Shown one piece after another: positions 16,175-24,502 of a DNA stretch of 64,000 nucleotides. The notes under the pieces are model-generated. The model saw only the letters and a program-made list of their open reading frames with translations, was not told the DNA's origin and did not search any database. A program made the translations under genes and the position numbers. Origin of the DNA: UBA6022 sp032154105 (GTDB lineage: Bacteria > Patescibacteriota > Saccharimonadia > Saccharimonadales > Saccharimonadaceae); contig JALDYI010000003.1 of the NCBI GenBank assembly GCA_032154105.1, positions 1 to 64,000 on the forward strand, given 5' to 3'. Positions within the stretch are counted from its first letter, which is position 1. Every line of letters starts with the position of its first letter.

Positions 16175-16508
16175 GGCAGTTCATCGATAAGCCGGGTTCT
16201 GTCGTGAACGATCATCTATCTAGCCATATAGTTGCCTATACGATCGAGCGGGTAGCGACCTACGGACGAGTCGCCCTTAACGTAGATCTCCTTGCAGCTG
16301 GCAGGGTTTACCTCTACACCGTGTCACCACGGCATACTGTGAGCTCTTACCTCACTCGTTTCATCTTTTCCCCGTAAGGGGTAGTTTGGTTTCTGTGGCA
16401 CTTTCCCTAGGGTCACCCCCGGTCGCCGTTAGCGACTGCCATTACTCTACGCTGCCCGGACTTTCCTCTTGCGCAAAAAGCGCAAGTGATCGTCTAATGA
16501 ACTGCCTC
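16174..16508 (-). ncRNA. rnpB: RNase P RNA
   Basis: The catalytic RNA that trims tRNA 5' ends. On the minus strand the 5' end GGCAGTTCAT pairs with ATGAACTGCC at the 3' end (helix P1). The universal blocks are present: GAGGAAAGTCCGGGC near the 5' end, GGGTGACCCTAGGGAAAGTGCCACAGAAA, then AGAGGTAAACCC and the 3' AACCCGGCTTATCGATGAACTG block. The overall form suits type A RNase P RNA. A TATAAT box (16514-16519) lies just upstream. Ends are accurate to a few bases. Confidence 0.95.
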
Positions 16509-16521
16509 AATTTATTATACC

Positions 16522-17397
16522 CTATTGATCACCCTCATGCGCATCTAGTGTGCGATTCACCATACCGTCCGCCAGTTGATTAAACTCCCGACGAACATGA
16601 GAGAACGTCACCTTATCAAATTGCGTCATTAATCCCCTGATGCGCTCATTAATCGGCCACAGCTCACGGTTCTTAATTTTATATATACCATTCATTTGAT
16701 TCACCACCAACATGCTATCAATACGAAAGTCCACACGCTTAATGCCAAGTGACAGCGCTCTCTCTAGTCCAATACGAACCCCCTGGTACTCGGCTTGATT
16801 ATTAGTAGTAATTCCCAGGTACTCACCGCCTTGATCTATCACCTCTTGATTAAGATTCATGAGCACGTATCCGGCAGCCGAAGGACCGGGATTGCCGCGT
16901 GAACCACCATCGGAGTAGATAATAACGCCCCCTCGCCGATCGCTCGCCATACGAGGCTCATCCTGCACGAGTCCATTCGCACTATCGGTAATTTGTTTTT
17001 GATGAACAATACCAAGAAGTAGTTGCGAAAGATCGGTGATACTATCCTGGCGCACAGCCGATACTTTTTGCCACAGATACTTATCATAGTTCGGGCTTAG
17101 TGTCACCGAATGACTGCCCGCAAGAGCAACTAAATATACGATGACTCCGTATTGAATATCCCGCTCATCATGGTCAATGTATGTCACCGCGTCGAATAGT
17201 TGCGCTGTCTGGATATGCAACCCGGCATCGTCGTGGAGATACCGTCGAAGTGCATCCTCTGGCTGCTCGCCATACGCCAATCGCCCACCCGGTAGTTCAT
17301 ACTGGCTCAAGATCGTCTGGCGACCATTGGCTCGGCGCAACAAGAGTGTCTTTTCATCATTTCGGATAATGGCACGGACTGAAAGTCGCTGTTTCAT
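16522..17397 (-). CDS. Nudix domain fused to RNase HI
   Basis: A two-domain protein of 291 residues. Residues 1-130 are a Nudix fold with a degenerate box: GGRLAYGEQPEDALRRYLHDDAG, where the usual REUXEE reads RYLHDD, so hydrolase activity is doubtful or altered. Residues 150-285 are an RNase HI with the carboxylates in place: SDGGSRGNPGP, NNQAEYQG, the RIDSMLVVNQM block and NQLADGMVN. It should cut RNA in RNA-DNA hybrids. The stop lies next to the rnpB promoter. Nudix-RNase H fusions are unusual; the Nudix part may sense a nucleotide or bind RNA. Confidence 0.85.
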   Translation of the reverse strand: MKQRLSVRAIIRNDEKTLLLRRANGRQTILSQYELPGGRLAYGEQPEDALRRYLHDDAGLHIQTAQLFDAVTYIDHDERDIQYGVIVYLVALAGSHSVTLSPNYDKYLWQKVSAVRQDSITDLSQLLLGIVHQKQITDSANGLVQDEPRMASDRRGGVIIYSDGGSRGNPGPSAAGYVLMNLNQEVIDQGGEYLGITTNNQAEYQGVRIGLERALSLGIKRVDFRIDSMLVVNQMNGIYKIKNRELWPINERIRGLMTQFDKVTFSHVRREFNQLADGMVNRTLDAHEGDQ

Positions 17398-17486
17398 GGT
17401 CGTTACTTTCTGTGTTTGTCGATGTTTCCTCTATTCTATCATGAAGCGAGCCGCATAGACACACGCCCCACACCGCCCGCGGGCAA

Positions 17487-17640
17487 CAAAAATGCCCCAA
17501 GTATCACTTTCGATGCTTGACATTCCCCGCGATTATGCAAGGTGGGTGCTCTCAAATCATTTCCACGGAAACGAATCATTTGAACTCCCGATCAAATATG
17601 ATATTCAGGAAAATCATATACATCTAGGTGACTTTGGGAC
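17487..17640 (-). ncRNA. Candidate structured small RNA of about 154 bases
   Basis: On the minus strand a TATAAT box (17647-17652) is followed by an RNA whose ends pair: CCCAA(A)GT-CAC near the start with GTG-AT-ACTTGGG near the end (17494-17507), directly followed by a U-run (17488-17492). Inside lie hairpins ATATGAT/ATCATAT (17596-17619) and TCAAAT...TTTCC/GGAAA...ATTTGA (about 17547-17580). No reading frame is supported. The shape, a closed rod with internal bulges and its own promoter, recalls 6S RNA, but no diagnostic sequence lets me assign it. It could also be a leader of the Nudix-RNase H gene. Confidence 0.5.
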
Positions 17641-17663
17641 TCTTTTATTATAGCACTTTAGGG

Positions 17664-18305
17664 TTAGCTAACGCCAAAGATGCGACTGAATAGTTCGATG
17701 AAAAAGCCAATAGACTGACGCATAAATACCCCTATAAACGGACTTGCAATAAGGATAATCACGAAGATCACGACAATGCCAAGACGCTCCAACGCCTCCA
17801 TGCCACGGCGGACAAATTCAGGAGCCAAGGCATACAGCACGCGAGAACCATCAAGAGGTGGCAGCGGCACCATATTAAAGACAAAAAAGCCGAGGTTTAC
17901 GGTGACAGTTGTCACTAAAATCTGATTTAGAAGCGTGCCATCAAGCGACACGCTACCTGTTGTCAAAACGAGCACGCCGAATGCAACGAAGGCAATCACA
18001 AGGTTTGTAAGTGGACCGGCAACCGCCACAAGTGCCGCACCCCATTCATCATAGCGAACTCGATCAGGATTGAACGGTACCGGCTTCGCCCCGCCGAAGA
18101 TCGGTAAGCCGGCAATCGCAAGCCCTATAGGCAGAAGCAATGTTAAAAATGGGTCGATATGCTTGATTGGATTCAGCGTTAAGCGCCCTTCCCGCTTTGC
18201 AGTGTCATCACCTAAGAAATAGCCCATAAAAGCATGCATCGCCTCGTGAAGTGTCATCGACAGGAGAATAACTCCTATGACGATGCCGATGTAAAGAATA
18301 TCCAT
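17664..18305 (-). CDS. Site-2 protease family (M50) membrane peptidase
   Basis: The 213-residue membrane protein has the zinc site HEAMH (LHEAMHAFMGY) in the first membrane segment and the second metal motif NMVPLPPLDGSR near residue 150, with four to five hydrophobic segments. M50 proteases cut inside membranes, often to release a regulator; no partner is visible. It lacks a PDZ domain and is the short form of the family. TATAAT lies 9 bases before the ATG with GAGGG between them. It follows the HD gene by 10 bases. Confidence 0.88.
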   Translation of the reverse strand: MDILYIGIVIGVILLSMTLHEAMHAFMGYFLGDDTAKREGRLTLNPIKHIDPFLTLLLPIGLAIAGLPIFGGAKPVPFNPDRVRYDEWGAALVAVAGPLTNLVIAFVAFGVLVLTTGSVSLDGTLLNQILVTTVTVNLGFFVFNMVPLPPLDGSRVLYALAPEFVRRGMEALERLGIVVIFVIILIASPFIGVFMRQSIGFFIELFSRIFGVS

Positions 18306-18315
18306 ATACCCTCTA

Positions 18316-18966
18316 TTATACAGGAGTGTAGGCAGTTCGAACCACTCGCGATATGAGTTCTTCGCGAAGTGTCATCACATCCGGAAATTCGTGCGCATAC
18401 TGAGCCATACGAATGCGAACTCGCTCACATAACTCCCGAAACTCGTCGTAGTCAATAAGCCCCATCTTCATTAAGGCCTGGCCGCCATTGGCATAGTGTG
18501 TAAATGATGGATCACACTTATCTAAACACTTCACAAAGCGAGCCTCGGGATCCTCAAGCTCCTCATAGCACCTTAATCGATCAATAAAGTCAGGCCATGT
18601 ATCGCCAAGCTCACGCTCAAGCCGATCAAACGCCGCCTTCTCGGTTTGTGCTTTTTGGGCAATGGCATCAGAGCTTGCTTTCAAACTATTCACATCACCC
18701 GCGTACACTTCAACAAAATCATGAACGAGGGCATAGAGTGAAATTTTACCGAGATCAAGCTCGGGATGAAAGCGAGCAGCATAACTCACAGCGACAAACT
18801 GCAGCCGAAGAGTGTGCTCCCCGTCCGTCTCAGCTCGATCATGACGCATCGTAGCCCGTGGCACATCCATAAAACGATCGACGACATGAGCGAAGGCCAT
18901 TAATTCATCGGCCACCCTTTCAACAGGAACATTAGTCACCTTTACCTTAGTACTCTGACTCGTCAT
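18316..18966 (-). CDS. HD-domain phosphohydrolase (YfbR-like)
   Basis: The 216-residue protein carries the HD metal site: DGEHTLRLQF (H), ALVHDFVEVYAGD (HD) and KCLDKCDPS (D). Such proteins remove phosphate from nucleotides; similarity to YfbR-type 5'-nucleotidases is by motif only. The start MTSQSTKVKV is chosen because AAAGGGAG lies seven bases upstream. It overlaps the end of the upstream Nudix gene by 20 bases, so the two are translationally linked and may act together in nucleotide clean-up. Confidence 0.82.
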   Translation of the reverse strand: MTSQSTKVKVTNVPVERVADELMAFAHVVDRFMDVPRATMRHDRAETDGEHTLRLQFVAVSYAARFHPELDLGKISLYALVHDFVEVYAGDVNSLKASSDAIAQKAQTEKAAFDRLERELGDTWPDFIDRLRCYEELEDPEARFVKCLDKCDPSFTHYANGGQALMKMGLIDYDEFRELCERVRIRMAQYAHEFPDVMTLREELISRVVRTAYTPV

Positions 18967-19657
18967 AGTAGAACTCCCTTTCTGCAAATGTAACACCCCG
19001 ATCCATGAGATCCATAAATTCATCGACACTCTCAAAGCGCTTTTCTTGCTGATGAAACTCCGCTTGAGTCATCCAGCGGTTATGGCCGCCCTCGAAGCTT
19101 TCGATTAATTCGCCGCTAAATTCGGTCGCATACACACAAAGAAATATCTTATCCTCCAGGAGTTTCTTCGACTGCTTATCAAAATCCCGCTTATGGTAGA
19201 GGAGTTTATACTTAAACTCTGCAGTCATACCGGTCTCCTCTAGAAGTTCACGCTCGGCCGCCTGAATCACCGTCTCACCCCAGCGCATTTTCCCTCCAAG
19301 ACGACCCCAAAAGCCATAATATGGATTTTTTAAGCGCCGCTGGTACAGGAACTCTCGTTCACCGGCGGCATTGGCACGCTCAAGCGTAACAACAATTGAT
19401 ACTTTCGGTTGTTTCTCGATTTCATTCTCATCGGTGTCCATTCGATTGGCATATTCTTTACCTTTGCCGGTTAGTCTATAGGCCTTGTCATCCTTCTGGA
19501 CATAGCGCTGCTGTACAAGCCGCTTAATATGAAAATTAAAATGGTCACTTGTGAGGTTGGTTGCTCTTTGGATATCGGCGAATGTTGCGGACGGCGTGAA
19601 CAGCAAATGACGCATTATAGCGATCTGGGTGTCGTGGGCCTGTGGTTCATATGTCAT
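18947..19657 (-). CDS. Winged-helix plus Nudix hydrolase
   Basis: The N-terminal 70 residues look like a winged helix-turn-helix (HLLFTPSATFADIQRATNLTSDHFNFHIKRL, read across about residues 16-46). Residues 85-230 are a Nudix domain with a perfect box: GKMRWGETVIQAAERELLEETGM (G5xE7xREUxEExGU). It may be an 8-oxo-dGTP-type sanitising enzyme or a ligand-sensing regulator that uses the Nudix domain as sensor. It heads a minus-strand group with the HD hydrolase and M50 protease. Confidence 0.85.
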   Translation of the reverse strand: MTYEPQAHDTQIAIMRHLLFTPSATFADIQRATNLTSDHFNFHIKRLVQQRYVQKDDKAYRLTGKGKEYANRMDTDENEIEKQPKVSIVVTLERANAAGEREFLYQRRLKNPYYGFWGRLGGKMRWGETVIQAAERELLEETGMTAEFKYKLLYHKRDFDKQSKKLLEDKIFLCVYATEFSGELIESFEGGHNRWMTQAEFHQQEKRFESVDEFMDLMDRGVTFAEREFYYDESEY

Positions 19658-19743
19658 AGTCTTTCCTTATTATCTCTCACGGTTTTATATATCCCAAGCA
19701 TAACCAAAAGTTCAGCGCCAAATCTAGTAAAGTCGGCTTCACC

Positions 19744-19772
19744 TTGACGAAAATCGCTACAAACGGTATACT
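19744..19772 (+). promoter_or_regulatory. rpmB promoter
   Basis: TTGACG (19744-19749), 17 bases, TATACT (19767-19772). Transcription would start near 19779, about 30 bases before the L28 start codon. Confidence 0.85.
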
Positions 19773-19809
19773 GATACAGATTGTAAAAAATAAGTGGAAG
19801 TAATCAATT

Positions 19810-20013
19810 ATGGCAGCACGATGTGAACTCACCGGAAAAGGCAAACAATTTGGCCACAATGTCAGCTTCTCTTTGCGTCGCACAAAACGCGTCTTTAAGC
19901 CAAACCTTCAGAAAAAGACTTTTGAAGTTGATGGCCAGAAAGTAACGATGATCTTGAGCACTCAAGCAATTCGTACGCTAAAGAAAAAAGGCATCTTGGC
20001 AAAAGCTAGCTAA
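19810..20013 (+). CDS. rpmB: 50S ribosomal protein L28
   Basis: The 67-residue protein begins MAARCELTGKGKQFGHNVSF followed by RRTKRVFKPNLQ, the L28 pattern (CELTGK...G.NVS...R.TKR.F.PNLQ). It is a single-gene unit between its own promoter and terminator. L28 is part of the 50S subunit near the E site. Confidence 0.95.
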   Translation: MAARCELTGKGKQFGHNVSFSLRRTKRVFKPNLQKKTFEVDGQKVTMILSTQAIRTLKKKGILAKAS

Positions 20014-20026
20014 TACTGCGCTTTGC

Positions 20027-20062
20027 AAATAAAAAACCTCCCAAACGGGAGGTTTTTTATTT
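20027..20062. terminator. Bidirectional terminator after rpmB
   Basis: AAATAAAAAACCTCCC-aaac-GGGAGGTTTTTTATTT, a perfect hairpin with U-runs both ways, between rpmB and the convergent MBL-fold gene. Confidence 0.93.
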
Positions 20063-20085
20063 ACTTGCGTCTCGCAGCTCAGCTG

Positions 20086-20721
20086 CTAGCTACGAATGAC
20101 CTCAATCACAGTAAGGACCTGAGGGATAGAAGCAGCAGACTTCACTTTGTACTTTGATACCGTCTCAACAGGAGCGGCAAGTTCTTTCGTAAAGACTTCG
20201 AGCGTATCCTGTGGCACTTCGTACTGCAACGCACTATCAGCGTAATGCACAGGGATTACCGCCTTTGGACCAATCTGGCGCACAATCGCTGCAGCGCTCG
20301 TTGCGTCGAGTGTATAGCCACCACCGCCTACTGGCAGAATCAGTAGATCAATAACACCGAGTGCTTCTAGCTGATCCTCACTCAGTTTGCTCTCGACATT
20401 ACCAATGACCGCCAAGCGAACGTCACCAATCTCAACACGGTACATCGTCGAAAGAAGCTCGGTTTCCGCAGTATCAATATGTCGGACCGCAGCAGTTGCG
20501 CGAATTGAAAAGTCACCAACCTCATACTCGCCAGGGCCTTCGATATGTAGCTTGGCGCTTGTATTATTCAGTGCAAAACGAGACTCCGTTGCGACCTCAA
20601 CCGCTTCCTTCAAAGCAACATCCTTCAGGCCAACGACCGACAACTTAGGATCGAATACGGCAGTCGATTTCTTTGTTGCAATAACTACTGTATTTCCACC
20701 TTTATATTCAATATCAAACAT
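20086..20721 (-). CDS. Metallo-beta-lactamase-fold protein without the usual zinc motif
   Basis: The 211-residue protein shows the blocks of the UlaG/YtnP-like branch of the MBL fold: GPGEYEVGDFSIRA near residue 63, DLLILPVGGGGYTLDATSAA near 123, and AVIPVHY near 150. The HxHxDH zinc motif is missing (TAAVRHIDTAE stands near its place), so it is probably not a standard hydrolase and may bind a ligand or use another metal set. It lies 11 bases after the winged-helix/nucleotidyltransferase gene, likely in the same transcript. Confidence 0.7.
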   Translation of the reverse strand: MFDIEYKGGNTVVIATKKSTAVFDPKLSVVGLKDVALKEAVEVATESRFALNNTSAKLHIEGPGEYEVGDFSIRATAAVRHIDTAETELLSTMYRVEIGDVRLAVIGNVESKLSEDQLEALGVIDLLILPVGGGGYTLDATSAAAIVRQIGPKAVIPVHYADSALQYEVPQDTLEVFTKELAAPVETVSKYKVKSAASIPQVLTVIEVIRS

Positions 20722-20732
20722 TCTTTATCTCC

Positions 20733-21329
20733 TTATTTGCTCTGTTCTGACAGTACGGCATCCGTATCAATAAGCACAGCATGATTGCCGTTTAATATCT
20801 CTGTAATAAATTTATCACGAACGCTGAGTCGGTAATAGAACTCGTCGTACGACAACATACTATAGTTCAGCTCACGGCCTTCGCTCTTCTCTATATCTTT
20901 CATGATCTTTTTCAACTTAGCAGGCTGCACGTCACCGACAAGTAGGATATCTACCGCACTCGTCGATCCTTTTATGAGCACGCCGGCAGTGAGCACAATA
21001 CGCACACCCGAAAGCTGCTTCAGCTCCTCACGCCAGCTAGTTGCAAGATCTGCATCGCTTATGGCCTCGACATGCTGATCGGCAAAAATAGCCCGTAGCG
21101 GTACATAATGCTCATAGCGCTGATTTACTTCGTAGTAGAGCTTGTTATCAGCACTATCGCTCGTAATGATACCGACATTCAGCATATTAGCGAGTTCACG
21201 GCGAACGGAATTAATTTGTTCATCGATTGTTCGGGTAATTTCACGAACATAAAAAGACTGGCCTGGATGATTTAGAAACAGGTGTAGTAGTTTCACTCGA
21301 GTTTTTGAACCAAATAGTGCGTCAATCAT
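20733..21329 (-). CDS. Winged-helix DNA-binding protein with nucleotidyltransferase-like domain
   Basis: The N-terminal 80 residues form a winged helix (LFGSKTRVKLLHLFLNHPG, YVREITRTIDEQINSVRRELANM). The rest resembles the minimal nucleotidyltransferase fold (ACHVL..KGSTSAVDILLVGD here reads VLIKGSTSAVDILLVGD, about residues 116-132). Proteins of this layout are thought to act as transcription regulators; whether the second domain is catalytic is unclear because it lacks a clear GSxxRGxxxxxSDxD pair. Two 13-base direct repeats upstream (21347-21393) are candidate operators. Confidence 0.75.
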   Translation of the reverse strand: MIDALFGSKTRVKLLHLFLNHPGQSFYVREITRTIDEQINSVRRELANMLNVGIITSDSADNKLYYEVNQRYEHYVPLRAIFADQHVEAISDADLATSWREELKQLSGVRIVLTAGVLIKGSTSAVDILLVGDVQPAKLKKIMKDIEKSEGRELNYSMLSYDEFYYRLSVRDKFITEILNGNHAVLIDTDAVLSEQSK

Positions 21330-21346
21330 GTCTACCTCAGGATAAT

Positions 21347-21393
21347 TTTCGTGTTCTATACTTCGTATGCGCCGTATAGCTTTCGTGTTCTAT
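21347..21393 (-). repeat. Two 13-base direct repeats in the regulator's promoter region
   Basis: TTTCGTGTTCTAT occurs at 21347-21359 and 21381-21393 (ATAGAACACGAAA on the minus strand), 34 bases apart, about three helical turns. Each copy overlaps a possible -10 sequence (TATAGA, TATGATAGA). The copies lie just upstream of the winged-helix gene and may be its own binding sites. Confidence 0.55.
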
Positions 21394-21403
21394 CATACCA
21401 TGC

Positions 21404-22291
21404 TTATTTAGTCTTGGCGAGCACTCCACCCAAGTACTCTTCGGCATCAGTTAGCGACAGCCATTTCACCTCGGAGTTGCGCCTGAGCCACGTCAATTGA
21501 CGTTTCGCCAATCTCCAATCAAGCGTTGTGAATTTATCTTTTATCTGCTCAAGCGTAAGTTGATGTTCAAGATACAAACGAACCAGTGGATAGATATTCC
21601 CTGTCATCGCCTCGCTCTCCCAGCCATACTTTTTGCCCAACATAGTTGCCTCTTCCACAACGCCATTATCAAAGAATTGTTCAGTTCTTTCATTAATTCG
21701 TGTTCGCAATACATCTCTATCTGTAGATATACCTACAACATAAGTGCGCGCCTTAATGCCGATACTACGCTTATGGTTAATCTTTCCCTGCTCGATCGCT
21801 CGTATGACATACCGCTTATTGAGCTTGTTTTCTGGTAATTCAATATTGTTATTAATACAATACTCTTGCAACTGTTGAATCGTCAACTGCTCTAGCTTTT
21901 GACGAAGTCCTGGGTCGGCGACCTGGCCAAACTGATAATCAAAAATAACTGCATCAACATATAACCCCGTACCACCCACTAAGAACGGCACCTTTCCGCG
22001 ACTGCGTATATCGGCGATTTTATCATCAGCATATGCCTTGAAATCAGCAGCACTAAACATCACACCTGGCTCGACAAGATCAAGCCCCCAGTGCACAACA
22101 GCCTCACGCTCTTCCAGCGTCGGCTTGGCCGTACCGATATCCATACCCTTATATACTGTGCGCGAATCGGCACAGATGATTTCACCGCCATATTGCTTAG
22201 CTAGCTCAATAGCAAGACCCGTCTTACCACTAGCCGTTGGACCAGTAATTACAATAAGCGGTGATTCGATTCGAGTTCCTATGGGTGCCAT
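21404..22291 (-). CDS. miaA: tRNA dimethylallyltransferase
   Basis: MiaA adds a dimethylallyl group to A37 of tRNAs that read codons beginning with U. The 295-residue protein has the P-loop GPTASGKTGLAIEL near residue 16, the ADSRTVYKGMDIGTAKP block, GLDLVEPGVMFSAADF, and the GGTGLYVDAVIF block, all diagnostic. Length is normal. Its start overlaps the preceding alkyltransferase-like gene by 13 bases. Confidence 0.95.
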   Translation of the reverse strand: MAPIGTRIESPLIVITGPTASGKTGLAIELAKQYGGEIICADSRTVYKGMDIGTAKPTLEEREAVVHWGLDLVEPGVMFSAADFKAYADDKIADIRSRGKVPFLVGGTGLYVDAVIFDYQFGQVADPGLRQKLEQLTIQQLQEYCINNNIELPENKLNKRYVIRAIEQGKINHKRSIGIKARTYVVGISTDRDVLRTRINERTEQFFDNGVVEEATMLGKKYGWESEAMTGNIYPLVRLYLEHQLTLEQIKDKFTTLDWRLAKRQLTWLRRNSEVKWLSLTDAEEYLGGVLAKTK

Positions 22292-22596
22292 CGACGTTCT
22301 CCAAAATTATCGACAGTATAGTCCGTGCAACTAATACCATCCCCTTCAAGCAGCTGGCGTTGTACTTCCTGCCCACCAGGAAAGCCAATTGCCAAGCCAC
22401 CCTCTTTATTAACCAGTCGATGCCAAGGCAGCGCTTCGGGACCCTGATGAGCAATACCACCCACAATACGAGCCGCACGCGGCTGCCCGGCAATCGATGC
22501 CAAGTCGCCATATGTCGTCACTTTATCGACGGGCAGCAGTGCCATCAGGCGGTATACTTCGTCGCGAAATCCCCTTCGTACTGTCGGCTCATCCAT
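22279..22596 (-). CDS. Alkyltransferase-like (ATL) DNA damage protein
   Basis: The 105-residue protein matches the DNA-binding domain of O6-methylguanine methyltransferase: YRLMALLPVDKVTTYGDLASIAG, then the active-site motif reads PWHRLV where repair enzymes have PCHRVV. Loss of the acceptor cysteine defines ATL proteins, which bind O6-alkylguanine and recruit nucleotide excision repair. It sits between thrS and miaA with overlapping or near-touching ends. Confidence 0.9.
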   Translation of the reverse strand: MDEPTVRRGFRDEVYRLMALLPVDKVTTYGDLASIAGQPRAARIVGGIAHQGPEALPWHRLVNKEGGLAIGFPGGQEVQRQLLEGDGISCTDYTVDNFGERRWHP

Positions 22597-22598
22597 TA

Positions 22599-24410
22599 TT
22601 ACAAAGTCTTTAGGTAATCGACTAGCTGATCGAGTGACACTTTTTCTTCGCCGGCCTGAGTACGAACACTTACGTTGCGAGACTCTTTGTCTTTAGGGCC
22701 TACGATGAGCTGAACTGGAATTTTCCAAGTTGTCGCTTCACGGATCTTCTTGCCGAGGCTTTCATTGCGATCATCGCGAGTAAAGCGCAGTTCGTTATAT
22801 TTCACCGGTGTCATTAGTACAGCACCCCGAAGAATAACCTCAAGCTCTTCAACGTAATCAAGCACTGTATCATTAATCGTCAGAATGCGAATCTGCTCAG
22901 GGGCGGCCCATAGCGGGAACCAGCCAGCCGTATGTTCAATAAAGACGCTCAGGAATCGTTCGATCGAACCAAGCAGCGCACAGTGAATCATGACAGGCGT
23001 CTGATTAGTACTCTCGGCATCAGTGTACTGCAAACCAAAGCGGCCTGGTTGTACGAAGTCGAGCTGTGCCGTTGCGAGCTGATGCTCGCGACCAAGTGCA
23101 TCGGTCGCCATAAAGTCGATCTTTGGACCATAAAACGCAGCTTCGCCTTCTTGCTCAAAATACTCAAGTTCGTTTGCAATCACCGCATTTTTTAGCTGCT
23201 GCTGCGCCGACTCCCACAGATCCATATCACCAAGGTACCCGTCACTATCATCACGGTAGCTCAGACGAACACGAAGCTTCATGTCGATTGTCCTATAGAG
23301 CTCACGGACACTCGCGAGCAACCCGTTAATCTCTTCTTCAATCTGGTCATTGCGGCAGAAGACATGGCTGTCGTCCTGAGTAAGAGAACGTACGCGGTTC
23401 AGGCCACCGAGTTCACCGGTCTTCTCATCACGGTAATCAGTCGTTGTCTCAAGAAAACGCACCGGCATATCCTTGTAACTGCGAGGTTTACTAGCGAATA
23501 TCTGCGTATGGTGAGGGCAATTCATCGGCTTTAGCGCCATTTCATCGTCCGTCTCTTGGCTCGTCACCAGGAATAGCTCATCGCCAAATTTTGCCCAGTG
23601 CCCCGATGTCTCATAAAGAGCCGTCTTTGTAATATGCGGAGTCCAGACTTTTTCGAACCCATGCGCCTGACGAAGCTGATTGGAATATTGCGCCATAATA
23701 TCGCGTAGCACCGTACCGCGAGGAGTAAACAGAGGTAGTCCAGCACCCACTAATTGTGAAACGGTGTATAGGTCAAGCTCTTTGCCCAGCTTACGGTGAT
23801 CGCGGAGCTTAGCCTGTTCGAGCATTTCCAGGTAGTGGTCAAGTTCTTCTTGGGTTGCAAATGCAACGCCATAAAGTCGCTGCATTTGTGGATTGGTTTC
23901 CTTGCCTCGCCAATAGGCGCCAGCGACACGAAGTAATTTAAATGCACCAACATCCTTGGTATTTGCCACATGCGGGCCACGACAAAGATCAACAAAATTA
24001 CCATTCTTGTAAAACGACACGTTTTCAACCGCAGTGTCACCCTCGGTCGCGAGGCCAAGTTCAGCAGTATCAAGATCTTTCGCAACAGTTGTTCCAGATC
24101 GCTTCAGATCATTTAGTAATTCTTCTTTGTACGGCTGATTATTTTCCTGCGCCCATGTAATCGCCTGGTCGATAGGCATTTCAAAGCGCTCAAAATCGTC
24201 ACCATATTCAATAATGCCGCGCATCGTTTTTTCAATCTTGGCAAAGTTTGCCTCAGAGATCTTTCGCTCACCAAGGTCGATATCATAATAAAAGCCGTTT
24301 TCCACTACTGGGCCGACGCCGAATTTGGCCTCTGGCCATAGGCGCTGCACCGCGGCTGCAGTAATGTGCGCCAAGCTATGTCGCATCGCGTGTAATTGTT
24401 CGTCGTTCAT
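22599..24410 (-). CDS. thrS: Threonyl-tRNA synthetase, lacking the N-terminal TGS domain
   Basis: ThrS charges tRNA-Thr. The 603-residue protein starts directly in the editing domain (HSLAHITAAAVQRLWPEAKFG) so the roughly 60-residue TGS domain of E. coli ThrS is absent. The catalytic core has motif 2 (RFLETTTDYRDEKTGELGGLNRVRSLTQDDSHVFC across about residues 321-355), the zinc ligands around MNCPHH and IHCALLGSIERF (motif 3), and the anticodon domain ends with KIREATTWKIPVQLIVGPKD. Expression is probably controlled by the T-box leader upstream. Confidence 0.96.
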   Translation of the reverse strand: MNDEQLHAMRHSLAHITAAAVQRLWPEAKFGVGPVVENGFYYDIDLGERKISEANFAKIEKTMRGIIEYGDDFERFEMPIDQAITWAQENNQPYKEELLNDLKRSGTTVAKDLDTAELGLATEGDTAVENVSFYKNGNFVDLCRGPHVANTKDVGAFKLLRVAGAYWRGKETNPQMQRLYGVAFATQEELDHYLEMLEQAKLRDHRKLGKELDLYTVSQLVGAGLPLFTPRGTVLRDIMAQYSNQLRQAHGFEKVWTPHITKTALYETSGHWAKFGDELFLVTSQETDDEMALKPMNCPHHTQIFASKPRSYKDMPVRFLETTTDYRDEKTGELGGLNRVRSLTQDDSHVFCRNDQIEEEINGLLASVRELYRTIDMKLRVRLSYRDDSDGYLGDMDLWESAQQQLKNAVIANELEYFEQEGEAAFYGPKIDFMATDALGREHQLATAQLDFVQPGRFGLQYTDAESTNQTPVMIHCALLGSIERFLSVFIEHTAGWFPLWAAPEQIRILTINDTVLDYVEELEVILRGAVLMTPVKYNELRFTRDDRNESLGKKIREATTWKIPVQLIVGPKDKESRNVSVRTQAGEEKVSLDQLVDYLKTL

Positions 24411-24502
24411 GGTTTTTTCTCCTTTTTAATAAATATGGCATATAATCTATCCTCACTCAGAAAACTAAATAAATTTAATTTTCACTCGTTTCGTCAGATT
24501 AT

